DNA of 56,450 bases, from positions 1 to 56,450 of the forward strand of contig CAYVUI010000011.1 of assembly GCA_964454745.1 (NCBI GenBank), written 5' to 3'. This document shows, in pieces, positions 33,642 to 42,070 of the stretch (the stretch's first letter is position 1; every line of letters starts with the position of its first letter). Under the pieces are notes generated by a model, which worked only from the letters and a program-made list of their open reading frames with translations, had not been told where the DNA came from and searched no databases. The translations under genes were made by a program, and so were the position numbers. This DNA is from CAYVUI01 sp964454745. Its GTDB lineage: Bacteria > Planctomycetota > Phycisphaerae > Sedimentisphaerales > Anaerohalosphaeraceae.

Positions 33642-34967
33642 ATGAAAGAGCCTTTGGAAAGGCCCAAAAGCAAAAAGGCAAAAACACTCAAGCTTCGTCA
33701 CGGAGGCCTGCTGGGTAAGTATCGCCTCGAAAAAAAACTGGCGACCGGGGGCTACTGCGAGATCTGGAAGGCCCGGGACACGATTGAAGGCCAGTGGGTC
33801 GCGCTGAAAATTCCGCTGGCGAATATGAACGGTCAGCGGGACAACCAGACCATCCTGCGTGAAGTGCGGCTGATCGCCCAGCTTCGTCATCCTAACATCA
33901 TGCCGCTCAAGACCGCCGAGATTTACAATGGCCACGCAGTGCTGGTGACCGCCCTTTGTGCGGGAACTCTGGACGACTGCAAGCGGCCGATGGGCGTACG
34001 GCGGATTCTTTCGATTACGACCCAGGTGCTTGAGGGCCTGGCCCACGCCCACCATCACAAGATTGTACACTGCGACGTGACGCCGGGCAATATCTTCCTG
34101 TTTCCCAATGACCACGCGGCCCTCGGTGATTTCGGCATTGGGCTGGTTTTGAAAAAGCGGATGAAAACCATCGATGAATACGGCACTCCGGGCTATGTCG
34201 CACCCGAGCAGGCCTTCGGCAAGCCGACGTATCGAAGCGATTGTTTTTCCGTCGGGCTGATTTTGTATGAATACCTGACCGGCAAGCTGCCCAAGTGGCC
34301 GTTTGAATGGCCATGCAAGGGTCATGACCGCCTGATCGAACGGACCAGCCGTGAATTTGCAGCATTTTTGAAAAAGAGTATCGCGATTGATCCAAAGAAA
34401 CGCTTCACCACGGCCTCGGCCATGCTGACGGCGATGAAACAGGCGACGCCAAAATCGATTCTCCGTGTCATGGGTACGCGAATCGTTCAGCCGCCGCGCA
34501 GCGACTGGGTACAGCTTCGCACGGAGACCTTTGTCAAGCGATATCAGCGGGCTTTAAACGTGTTTCATGATTGTATTGATTGCGGAGAACCCATTAGTGA
34601 GTCGATGCAAGTATGCCCGTGGTGCGGATCGGATCACAACCGCTTCGATGACAGCACAACGCTGACACATATCTGCCATTCGTGCCATAAAGGAGTTTTG
34701 CCGGAATGGAGCTTCTGTCCATGGTGTTACCCGGGACGTTTCCACCCGCAGGAAAAAGCACAGATTGATTACAGTTACTCGTCTCAGCGGTGCTCAAGCT
34801 GTAGGGGCAAGCTGCCGCGCTTTGCGAAATACTGCCCGTGGTGTCATGAGCGTGTGAAACACAAATGGCAGGTCTGGCCGTTCCCGGATATTTGCTGCTC
34901 ATGCGGCTGGTCCGTGGATTCACTATACTGGAATTATTGTCCGTGGTGCAAAACATGCCTGCTGTAG
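33642..34967 (+). CDS. Ser/Thr protein kinase with four C-terminal zinc ribbons
   Basis: A 441-residue protein from the ATG at 33642 (GAAAGGA upstream; preferred over 33612). The kinase domain spans about 25-290 and keeps every catalytic element: Gly loop ATGGYCE, Lys56 in VALK, Glu74, HCDVTPGN (Asp145, Asn150; HCD instead of HRD), DFG (163-165) and APEQ. No transmembrane helix follows. The last ~125 residues hold four CxxC...CPWC units (CIDCG/CPWCG, ICHSC/CPWCY, RCSSC/CPWCH, CSCG/CPWCK), each a zinc ribbon. This cytoplasmic architecture differs from the usual PASTA or TPR receptor kinases. It overlaps a PP2C phosphatase gene by 13 bases, so the pair is almost surely an antagonistic switch. 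Confidence 0.92.
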   Translation: MKEPLERPKSKKAKTLKLRHGGLLGKYRLEKKLATGGYCEIWKARDTIEGQWVALKIPLANMNGQRDNQTILREVRLIAQLRHPNIMPLKTAEIYNGHAVLVTALCAGTLDDCKRPMGVRRILSITTQVLEGLAHAHHHKIVHCDVTPGNIFLFPNDHAALGDFGIGLVLKKRMKTIDEYGTPGYVAPEQAFGKPTYRSDCFSVGLILYEYLTGKLPKWPFEWPCKGHDRLIERTSREFAAFLKKSIAIDPKKRFTTASAMLTAMKQATPKSILRVMGTRIVQPPRSDWVQLRTETFVKRYQRALNVFHDCIDCGEPISESMQVCPWCGSDHNRFDDSTTLTHICHSCHKGVLPEWSFCPWCYPGRFHPQEKAQIDYSYSSQRCSSCRGKLPRFAKYCPWCHERVKHKWQVWPFPDICCSCGWSVDSLYWNYCPWCKTCLL

Positions 34968-35824
34968 ATCCCAGGAAAACACAGATCGACGGGGGTCTGC
35001 ACGCAATAGGCGACAAGCTCTGCGGAGAAGACGGCACGCTGGCCTGGGCGGGTCGTACGCACGTGGGGAAAGTACGAACACACAACGAGGATTCATTCTA
35101 TATCGAACCTGACATTCACCTGTTTATGGTTTCGGATGGAATGGGCGGCCACCGCGGCGGCAAAGAAGCCTCGTCGATGATTGCGCTGGATTTCCCGGCA
35201 CTGTTTGAAACGGCCCTTTCGAAATTAAAGAAGAAAAGTGTCAACGGGATCAAAAGCATCCTCAAAAAATCGATCCATGAGCAGAATCGCCACCTCGAAC
35301 GGGAAGGGAAGAGCGAGACCGGGTATGAGGGAATGGGAGCGACAATTGTAACGGCACTGCTGGTTCGTAACCGTTTTTTTATTGCGAATGTCGGTGACAG
35401 CCGGGCGTACCTGCTGCGAAAAGGCAGGCTGCGTCAGATAACAACGGATATGACAGTTGCCACAGAGCTGGTCCAGGCAGGCAAGCTGGAACCCGAGCAG
35501 GCCCAGGACCATCATACGAGCAGCCTGCTGGTGCATTATATGGGCATGGAGGAAGAGCCGGAGATCCATATCCATACGTTTACACCCAAAAAGGATGACC
35601 TGCTTTTGCTGTGCTCGGACGGATTGACGGATATGGTAGCGGATGATGTGATTGGTCAACTTCTCGCAAAGGAGTACTCCCTCGAAGACAAATGCCGGCG
35701 ACTGGTTGAAGAGGCGAATAAAAACGGGGGATATGATAATATTACAGCTTTGCTGATTCAATGCAGGATCACCCCGGCATCGCCGAAAAACACTGCCTTA
35801 GAAACATCCCCTGCCGGTTCCTGA
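34955..35824 (+). CDS. PP2C-family Ser/Thr protein phosphatase
   Basis: A 289-residue protein from the ATG at 34955, inside the last codons of the kinase (the longer frame at 34865 is kinase shadow). PPM motifs are complete: RTHNED (Asp46), VSDGMGGH (Asp61-Gly62), GATIVTALL, NVGDSRAYLL, LLLLCSDGLTD and GGYDNITALL. These ligate two Mn/Mg ions. It would reverse phosphorylation by the overlapping kinase. It has no membrane segment. Compared with PstP/PrpC-type enzymes the length is normal, with a short 20-residue tail. Confidence 0.92.
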   Translation: MPAVDPRKTQIDGGLHAIGDKLCGEDGTLAWAGRTHVGKVRTHNEDSFYIEPDIHLFMVSDGMGGHRGGKEASSMIALDFPALFETALSKLKKKSVNGIKSILKKSIHEQNRHLEREGKSETGYEGMGATIVTALLVRNRFFIANVGDSRAYLLRKGRLRQITTDMTVATELVQAGKLEPEQAQDHHTSSLLVHYMGMEEEPEIHIHTFTPKKDDLLLLCSDGLTDMVADDVIGQLLAKEYSLEDKCRRLVEEANKNGGYDNITALLIQCRITPASPKNTALETSPAGS

Positions 35825-35864
35825 AAACCATGCTCGAAGTATTACCATTTCCGGTGTTTTTTTA

Positions 35865-35892
35865 TTGTTTTTCGCCGGGAATTTCATATAAT
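35865..35892 (+). promoter_or_regulatory. Promoter of the arginine decarboxylase-agmatinase pair
   Basis: TTGTTT (35865-35870), 16-base spacer, perfect TATAAT (35887-35892). Transcription would begin near 35899 and leave a leader of about 47 bases with AAAGGAAGAAG before the start. Confidence 0.6.
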
Positions 35893-35945
35893 TTTTCCTT
35901 TATTGGCGGCAATCTTGACCTGTTAAATACGTAAAGGAAGAAGAA

Positions 35946-36524
35946 ATGGGAAAAGTACTTATTAAGGATCAGTTGATCGACCTGGTCCCCACGAAAATGT
36001 TTTTGACCAAGGGCGTGGGAACGCATAAATTTAAGCTCAAATCTTTCGAAGATGCCCTGAGGGAAGCCGGTGTCGCCCAGCAGAATCTCGTGCAGGTTTC
36101 ATCGATTCTGCCTCCAAAATGCAAGATCGTTTCGAGATCCGAGGGCCTAAAGAGCCTGGTCCCGGGTGCAATTTGTTTCTGCGTTCTGGCCAAAAGCCAG
36201 ACCAATGAACCCGGGCGTCAGATAGCCTCCTCGGTGGGCGTTGCCGTTCCGAAAAACAAGAATAAATGGGGCTATCTCAGCGAAGTGCATGATTATGGGC
36301 TGACCAAACAAGAGGCAGCCGATATGTCTGAAGACCTTGCAGCGGGAATGCTCGGAACGACACTCGGCCTCGAACTCGACCCGGACAAGGCATGGTCCGA
36401 AAAGGAGCAGGCCTACAAATCCAGCGGGCTGTTTGTACGCACCACGAATGCCACCCAAACGGCCAAGGGGAAAAAGGACATGTGGACCACGACGGTAGCG
36501 ATGGCGGTTTTGCTGTTCGACTGA
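35946..36524 (+). CDS. pdaD: Pyruvoyl-dependent arginine decarboxylase
   Basis: A 192-residue proenzyme. Self-cleavage in this family occurs between two Ser residues, seen here as QVSSILPP (Ser52-Ser53), giving a beta chain and an alpha chain capped by pyruvate. PGAICFCVLAKSQTNEPGR and TTLGLELDPD are further family landmarks. It converts arginine to agmatine without pyridoxal phosphate. The enzyme is best known from archaea and some bacteria such as Chlamydia. It is followed after 21 bases by agmatinase, so the pair makes putrescine from arginine. The ribosome site AAAGGAAG is strong. Confidence 0.93.
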   Translation: MGKVLIKDQLIDLVPTKMFLTKGVGTHKFKLKSFEDALREAGVAQQNLVQVSSILPPKCKIVSRSEGLKSLVPGAICFCVLAKSQTNEPGRQIASSVGVAVPKNKNKWGYLSEVHDYGLTKQEAADMSEDLAAGMLGTTLGLELDPDKAWSEKEQAYKSSGLFVRTTNATQTAKGKKDMWTTTVAMAVLLFD

Positions 36525-36545
36525 TTTTCGGCAAAGAGTCCTGCT

Positions 36546-37415
36546 ATGAGTGATCAGCGACAATTCGGGGATTTTTCTCCGGAATATACACAATATGATT
36601 CGAGCGCGGCCGTGCTCGTTCCGGCACCTTATGACGGAACCAGTACATGGATCAAAGGGGCGGACAAGGGCCCCGCTGCCCTGCTGGAGGCCTCATATAA
36701 TCTCGAATTTTATGACATCGAAACTGACAGCGAGGTCTTTAAAAAGGGAATTCACACCGACAGCCCCGTCAGCCCGGAACAGACACCTGAGCGAACGGTG
36801 GACGCGATTTCGCTACGTATCGAATCGCACCTGGACAGGGGCAAATTTCCGGTGTTAATCGGCGGGGAACATTCGGTCAGTATCGGGGCAATTCGAGCTT
36901 TTCAAAACAAGTACACCGATATCGAAATTCTTCAGTTGGACGCGCATACTGACCTGCGAGATGAGTACCTCGGCTCCAAATGCAACCATGCGTGTGTGAT
37001 GGCCCGTGCGAAGGAAAAAAGCAGGATTCACCAGGTCGGGATTCGCAGTATGGACGCATGTGAAAAAGACTCTGTTGATCCGGAAACGATATGGTTTGCA
37101 AAGGATATCGCCCCGGCAGGCATCGATACCTCGTGGATGGATCGGGCAATCGAGAAAATGGGCGAAAACCTGTACATTACGATTGATCTGGACGTTTTTG
37201 ATCCGTCCATTGTGCCCTCCACGGGCACACCGGAGCCGGGCGGGCTGGACTGGTATACGGTGATCGGATTTCTGAAAAAAGTTTTCGCATCACGGAAAAT
37301 TTCCGGATTTGATATCGTAGAACTTTGCCCCAATCCAAATGAAAAAAGGTCGGATTTTCTCGCGGCAAAGCTGCTGTATACTCTTTTGAACTACAAATTT
37401 TATCTAGATAAGTAG
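36546..37415 (+). CDS. speB: Agmatinase
   Basis: A 289-residue ureohydrolase. The two-manganese site is fully visible: GGEHSVS, QLDAHTDLRDEY, and ITIDLDVFDPSIVPSTGTPEPGG in shorter pieces DLDVFDPS and GTPEPGG. It hydrolyses agmatine to putrescine and urea. PvlArgDC directly upstream supplies agmatine. Together they supply polyamines and, in acid, can consume protons. Later spermidine genes are not in the window. Confidence 0.93.
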   Translation: MSDQRQFGDFSPEYTQYDSSAAVLVPAPYDGTSTWIKGADKGPAALLEASYNLEFYDIETDSEVFKKGIHTDSPVSPEQTPERTVDAISLRIESHLDRGKFPVLIGGEHSVSIGAIRAFQNKYTDIEILQLDAHTDLRDEYLGSKCNHACVMARAKEKSRIHQVGIRSMDACEKDSVDPETIWFAKDIAPAGIDTSWMDRAIEKMGENLYITIDLDVFDPSIVPSTGTPEPGGLDWYTVIGFLKKVFASRKISGFDIVELCPNPNEKRSDFLAAKLLYTLLNYKFYLDK

Positions 37416-37485
37416 ACTCCATATATCTACATACTTGCACATCTCCTCCCAAAGCCACTTCGGCGGGCTGAAAATCCGGGCGAAT

Positions 37486-37514
37486 TTGTTTTTTTTCATG
37501 AATTTGGATATAAT
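37486..37514 (+). promoter_or_regulatory. Promoter of the PEP-CTERM gene
   Basis: TTGTTT (37486-37491), 17-base spacer, TATAAT (37509-37514). It has the same -35 and -10 hexamers as the promoter at 35865-35892. The leader would be about 120 bases. Confidence 0.55.
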
Positions 37515-37640
37515 TACCATGTTTTCTGCAACGTTTTTTGACTTTGTGGACTAGTGATAAGTACAGTTATGGTAAGTGTTTACTGCTCTTAAAGGCAATT
37601 TAATAAACCCAGTATGTCCACATTTGGAAGGAGAGTGACC

Positions 37641-38336
37641 TTGAGATTTTGTATTTTGTTCTCGATTTTTGCCGTTTTTGCTTTTTCAACCGTAACCGCT
37701 GACGATGTGCTTGCCCCAGACTGGAGAGGCGGCAGTTGGTCCACAACCGAGGAATGGGACTGGGCTGCATACAATCCCGGCTATGAACCGGATGGGGCGA
37801 ATCATACCGCATGGCTGGCCCCGGATGTGGTAAGCAATAATGCTTACGGACAGTCTGCGGGCCAAATCGCACTGCACCCAGGTGACGGAACCATCCCCAC
37901 CGGTGAGTGGCAGATGTTTCCCTTTGGACCGGTTTCCGGTGCGGGCTGGTGGTATGGGCTGACCGCGATGCATTTTAATGTAGACACTGCGAATCCGGGT
38001 TTGGATTACACCCAGATCCGCGTGCAGGTGGCCTTCGGCGCGGTTGGACCGCACGGGCTTTCACAAACGATTTACGCGGTAATGGATGGAAACCAGTACT
38101 CCGGCACCGTCAGCAGCACCATCGCAGGGGCGGGAACCAAGCAGATTTCCGCCGTCGATTTTTTGATCCCCGGCAACAGTGACGAAGTTGATCTGTATTT
38201 TCAGTGGAACCGGGCAGGTTTTGTCGACCAGGTCGTCATCGACACCCTGGCGACGAGCGTACCTGAGCCGGCGTCATTTTTGTTCTTTTCCGGCAGTGCA
38301 ATCCTGATTCGCCGGACATGGAGAAAGAAGTCATAG
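37641..38336 (+). CDS. PEP-CTERM sorting-domain secreted protein
   Basis: A 231-residue exported protein. The TTG at 37641 has GGAGA seven bases upstream and gives a normal signal peptide (MRFCILFSIFAVFAFS...ADD). An in-frame ATG at 37614 lacks a ribosome site. The C-terminus is a textbook PEP-CTERM tail: VPEPAS, a hydrophobic helix, then basic RRTWRKK. Such tails are cut by exosortase and fix proteins at the surface, often with exopolysaccharide. Exosortase is not in the window. The middle is Trp- and Gly-rich and probably beta, with no known catalytic motif. Confidence 0.85.
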   Translation: MRFCILFSIFAVFAFSTVTADDVLAPDWRGGSWSTTEEWDWAAYNPGYEPDGANHTAWLAPDVVSNNAYGQSAGQIALHPGDGTIPTGEWQMFPFGPVSGAGWWYGLTAMHFNVDTANPGLDYTQIRVQVAFGAVGPHGLSQTIYAVMDGNQYSGTVSSTIAGAGTKQISAVDFLIPGNSDEVDLYFQWNRAGFVDQVVIDTLATSVPEPASFLFFSGSAILIRRTWRKKS

Positions 38337-38390
38337 ACGTTCTGTTTTATTTTGAGGCATAACCGGGTATTGTGCCAGGATTCGACCTGT

Positions 38391-39554
38391 ATGATTGTAA
38401 ATACCCGAAACAACCTGTTTTCTCGATGGAAACAATGGCTCGTTTGGGCTGTCGTTTTATGGCTTGGAGTTTGCGCGCAGGGCGAGGTATTCTCGCTTTA
38501 CAACGAAATCCGAAATTATGACCCCGAGAATGGATGGTTCTGGGGGTATCCTTCGCCTGTGGATACCAACTGGGACTACTGGCAGGCGGAGCCCAATTAC
38601 CCCGATCCGTGCAGCGTGGTGATCGAGGACGCGATTTATCACTGCCTGTACGATGGCGGATTCGGGCATGATCTCAATCAACCGCCCGGGGATGTATTAG
38701 ACGGCTTTGTGGACGGGGCCTATTCGACACTGTTCGTCCAGGTCGATGACCACTCGCTGCAGACGCTTGGGGTTTCGGGTTGCGACATCCCGCCGTACGA
38801 CAAACGGGATACGCGCGTAACTACAATTTTTAATTTGAAAAAAGTACTGGCTCATAATCCCAACCCCGGTGCGATTGTACAGGCAAAGCTGCGCTTCTCT
38901 ATCGACTGGGTCGTCAACTGGGACCGCACATCGTTTAATGACCGCCCATGCCCGACGACGCTTTTTGTGAGTGTTTTTCCCGGGTGGGAACAGAATTTCT
39001 GGCTGGCGGACTATGACGGCCCGGAACACACCACTACCGGCCTGTCACAATTGGACGCCTTGTACGATCCTGTCGGAGCGGGAATCGCCCTTTGCGAGAA
39101 AACGGTTGACCTGCGAGTCATGGATGGCCCGCTGGGTTCGGGCGTACTTCAGCCGCTGACGCGATGGTACCTTGAAAATCCCTACCAGGCGGTCCCTTAC
39201 GAGATCGATTTTACCTCGCAGGTTCGCCAGATTGCCGCACAAACGACCGATCCCAACGCCTGGGTGGGCTTTACGATCCGTCCGAGTCTTGACGGCGATC
39301 GCGTTTTTGTCTCGCTGGATGCACAATACAACCTTGGCGGACTGGAAACGGTGGGCTTTCCGCCGACGCTGGATGTGACGGTCAGTACCGTTACCGGTGA
39401 CCTGGCCGAGCCCAACGGGGTGGATATGCTTGATTACCGGATCGTCGGTCAACAGTGGGGGCAGTCGGGGTATCCTAATGGCGACCTCAACGCAAGCGGA
39501 ACGGTCGATTCAGCCGATATATCGATTATGGCCGAAAACTGGATGCAGGAATGA
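38391..39554 (+). CDS. Secreted protein with C-terminal dockerin-like repeats
   Basis: A 387-residue protein from the ATG at 38391 (the frame opens earlier at a TTG). A basic start and hydrophobic stretch (WLVWAVVLWLGVCAQG) form the signal peptide. About 290 residues of beta-rich, Asp/Pro/Trp-rich sequence follow, resembling DNRLRE-type or carbohydrate-associated domains but not firmly recognised. The last ~55 residues hold two dockerin-like EF repeats: GDLAEPNGVDMLD and GDLNASGTVDSAD, each followed by a helix ending in W. In planctomycetes these calcium-binding tails occur on many secreted proteins without known cohesins. The stop overlaps the next start (ATGA), so it is coupled to the pseudopilin gene. 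Confidence 0.8.
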   Translation: MIVNTRNNLFSRWKQWLVWAVVLWLGVCAQGEVFSLYNEIRNYDPENGWFWGYPSPVDTNWDYWQAEPNYPDPCSVVIEDAIYHCLYDGGFGHDLNQPPGDVLDGFVDGAYSTLFVQVDDHSLQTLGVSGCDIPPYDKRDTRVTTIFNLKKVLAHNPNPGAIVQAKLRFSIDWVVNWDRTSFNDRPCPTTLFVSVFPGWEQNFWLADYDGPEHTTTGLSQLDALYDPVGAGIALCEKTVDLRVMDGPLGSGVLQPLTRWYLENPYQAVPYEIDFTSQVRQIAAQTTDPNAWVGFTIRPSLDGDRVFVSLDAQYNLGGLETVGFPPTLDVTVSTVTGDLAEPNGVDMLDYRIVGQQWGQSGYPNGDLNASGTVDSADISIMAENWMQE

Positions 39555-40384
39555 GAACCGGTATGAAGAGTACGGCAAAATCCAATCGCGGTTTCACACT
39601 GATCGAGCTGCTGGTCGTTATTGCGATCATCGCGCTGCTGATGTCGATTATGCTGCCGGGGCTGAATCGAACCAAGGCGATGGCCAAAAGGACACTGTGC
39701 GCCTCCAACCAGCGGAACCTGAGCTACTGCCTCGAAATGTGGTCTCTTGCCCATGACGGGATGATTTATACCGCGGATTTGGAGAAAGCAACCAGCATGG
39801 GCCTGGAGGACTGGTTCAAGGACCTGCTGCCCTATATCGAGCGAAAGAAAGATTCGGACCTTTTTGACGATCCGGCGAAGGTCTGGCTGTGCCCGTGTGA
39901 CAAAGATCCTTACCCGATCGGCATCGGTTCGAGCCCGCACACAAAAGGCGTAACCAGTTATATGCTAAACGGTATTTACCGCAAGTCTACCCTTTCAACA
40001 GGTGTGGATTTCAACTGGAAATTCGGCCCGGCAGGTGGATACAAATACTCGCAGGTTCGCCTGCCCGGTGAGGTGATGATCCTGCTGGAAAGTTCACTGG
40101 CTCCGTATGTGGTCGATGCGGAGCATTCCGCTGCAGCGGACGCGGGTGTCACCAAAACGCTCGATTACCACCACCGCCGAACCAGCGGTTTTTATCATTT
40201 CGATGGGATGAACATCCTCTACCTCGACGGCCATGTGGATTATCTACGAGGAATTGAATGTGATCCGCTTACCCGAATGGAACTTCCGGTGCAGGTTCGT
40301 GAGCATGGTTACATGTTCTGGCCAAAACACCGCCTGCCGAGTGCGACGGAAAAACCCCTGCTCTGGGGGCCGGGCTATCATTAG
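39551..40384 (+). CDS. Pseudopilin with prepilin signal and H-X9-DG motif
   Basis: A 277-residue type II pseudopilin. Leader SNRG precedes FTLIELLVVIAIIALLMS, the classical signal with Glu at +5. The H-X9-DG motif typical of expanded planctomycete and Lentisphaerae pseudopilin families is FHFDGMNILYLDGHVDY. The globular part contains Cys in LCPCDKDP. These proteins are thought to act with a type II-like secretion system. The gene overlaps the dockerin-like gene by ATGA, and the two may be secreted or act together. Confidence 0.9.
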   Translation: MRTGMKSTAKSNRGFTLIELLVVIAIIALLMSIMLPGLNRTKAMAKRTLCASNQRNLSYCLEMWSLAHDGMIYTADLEKATSMGLEDWFKDLLPYIERKKDSDLFDDPAKVWLCPCDKDPYPIGIGSSPHTKGVTSYMLNGIYRKSTLSTGVDFNWKFGPAGGYKYSQVRLPGEVMILLESSLAPYVVDAEHSAAADAGVTKTLDYHHRRTSGFYHFDGMNILYLDGHVDYLRGIECDPLTRMELPVQVREHGYMFWPKHRLPSATEKPLLWGPGYH

Positions 40385-40408
40385 CCAAATGCCCTGCCGC
40401 AAAGCATT

Positions 40409-41089
40409 TTACAGCGGACCGTAACTGCCCGTCCCCTTGGCGGTGTGTCGGACGATGCGGCCTTTAACCATGTAAATGATCTCCTCTGATATATTGGTCG
40501 CCAGGTCCGCAATCCGCTCAATATGCCGCGCGGTCGAGAGCAAGTGAATCAGCGGGTCCACCTGTTCAGGGTGTTTTTTGATCTCGGCCTGGATTTCGTC
40601 GTACATCCTGCGGTTTAAATCATCGACCACATCATCGAGAGAACGAACCGTAGAGGCCTCTTCAATATCGAGATTGACCAGTGCGTCGAGGCTCTTTCGC
40701 AGCATTTCCTTGGCAGCCTGGGCCATTTCAGTAAAGTCCGGGCGAAACGGACATTCCGGATATCTTGTCAGGGAAATCCCTCTTTCCGCGATATTCGACG
40801 CAAGGTCACCGATGCGCTCGAGCTCGCGATTGATCTTTAAAACCGCGATAATGAAGCGTAAATCCGTTGCTACGGGCTGATGGAGGGCAAGTATCTTGAG
40901 GGCTTCCTCTTCGACATCCACTTCCATAAGGTCCGTCTGGCTGTCACGCTGAATGACATCCTGGGCAAGGTCCCAGTCAGACTGCTGAACGGAAATCACG
41001 GCATCGCGAAAACTCGACTCGACCCTCGATCCTAATGTGAGGATCATCTTCTTTAGCTTGTCAACCTCATGCTGTAGATGAACACCCAT
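40409..41089 (-). CDS. phoU: Phosphate signalling regulator PhoU
   Basis: A 226-residue all-helical protein with two PhoU domains. Each has the metal-binding pattern E-R-I-x-D: LERIGDLASNIAER (about 89-102) and IERIADLATNISEE (about 190-203). PhoU binds PstB and the PAS region of PhoR and represses the Pho regulon when phosphate is plentiful. It is the last gene of the pst operon, about 90 bases after pstB, and converges with the pseudopilin gene. Confidence 0.95.
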   Translation of the reverse strand: MGVHLQHEVDKLKKMILTLGSRVESSFRDAVISVQQSDWDLAQDVIQRDSQTDLMEVDVEEEALKILALHQPVATDLRFIIAVLKINRELERIGDLASNIAERGISLTRYPECPFRPDFTEMAQAAKEMLRKSLDALVNLDIEEASTVRSLDDVVDDLNRRMYDEIQAEIKKHPEQVDPLIHLLSTARHIERIADLATNISEEIIYMVKGRIVRHTAKGTGSYGPL

Positions 41090-41178
41090 AATTCTTTACC
41101 ACCCAATAATATACAAACCGTAATTATACACAGGTTATCAGTGTGAGGGAAGAGGAAATTTTTAATTTGTAAAGAAAA

Positions 41179-42057
41179 CTATCCAAACCTTCCGGTCACG
41201 TAATCTTCGGTTTCCTTCTGTTTCGGATTGCTGAAGATGTTTGTCGTCAGGTCGTACTCGATCAGCTCGCCGAGACAGAAAAAGGCGGTCTGCCGGCTGA
41301 TGCGCGCGGCCTGCTGCATGTTATGGGTAACGGTCACGATGGTGTAGGTTTTCCGCAGTTCGGAGATCAGGTCTTCGATTTTCCCGGTAGCCACAGGGTC
41401 AAGGGCCGAGCAGGGTTCGTCCATGAGCAGGATTTTGGGCTTGGTTGCCAGTGCCCTTGCGATACAGAGCCGCTGTTGCTGGCCGCCGGACAGGGCCAGT
41501 GCGGATTTTTTAAGGTCGTCGCGCACTTCGTCCCAGAGGGCGGCGGCCTTGAGGCACTGCTCGACGATGTCATTGAGGGCCGCCCTTGAGCCGATGCCCT
41601 GGAGCCTCGGACCGTAGGCGATGTTGTCGTAAATACTTTTCGGAAAGGGATTGGGCTTTTGGAAGACCATCCCGACCTGCTGACGAAGATTGACGAGGTT
41701 CACCCGCTTGTTGTAGACATCCTGGCCGTTGACCTCCAACAGCCCCTCCACGCGGGTATTGGGAATCAGATCGTTAATTCGATTGATGCTTCGCAGGAAG
41801 GTGCTCTTGCCGCAGCCGCTGGGACCGATGATCGCGGTCACCGAATGGGTAAAGATATCCATCGAAATGTTCTTCACACCGGCCTTGGGGCCGTAGAAGA
41901 AGCTGAAATCCCGTGAACGGATAATCACATCGGTCATCGTATCCTTATTCTCGGCTTCCGCCGACTGGGCCTTAAACCGGTTCAGGTCAAATTTGGCCTT
42001 CGCATTTGAAGAAACCGAGTTGTTATGGCGGGTCTGATCCATGATATTCTGATCCAT
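41179..42057 (-). CDS. pstB: Phosphate ABC transporter ATPase PstB
   Basis: A 292-residue ABC ATPase: Walker A GPSGCGKST (78-86), Q-loop VFQKPNPFP, signature LSGGQQQR, Walker B ILLMDEPCSALDP and switch His in VTHNMQQA. The Pst-specific segment NDLIPNTRVEG is clear. About 40 extra polar residues precede the usual start. The Met at residue 41 is an alternative start. It powers phosphate import with PstSCA. It begins 13 bases after pstA. Confidence 0.95.
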   Translation of the reverse strand: MDQNIMDQTRHNNSVSSNAKAKFDLNRFKAQSAEAENKDTMTDVIIRSRDFSFFYGPKAGVKNISMDIFTHSVTAIIGPSGCGKSTFLRSINRINDLIPNTRVEGLLEVNGQDVYNKRVNLVNLRQQVGMVFQKPNPFPKSIYDNIAYGPRLQGIGSRAALNDIVEQCLKAAALWDEVRDDLKKSALALSGGQQQRLCIARALATKPKILLMDEPCSALDPVATGKIEDLISELRKTYTIVTVTHNMQQAARISRQTAFFCLGELIEYDLTTNIFSNPKQKETEDYVTGRFG

Positions 42058-42070
42058 CTTCTTTCTCGAA

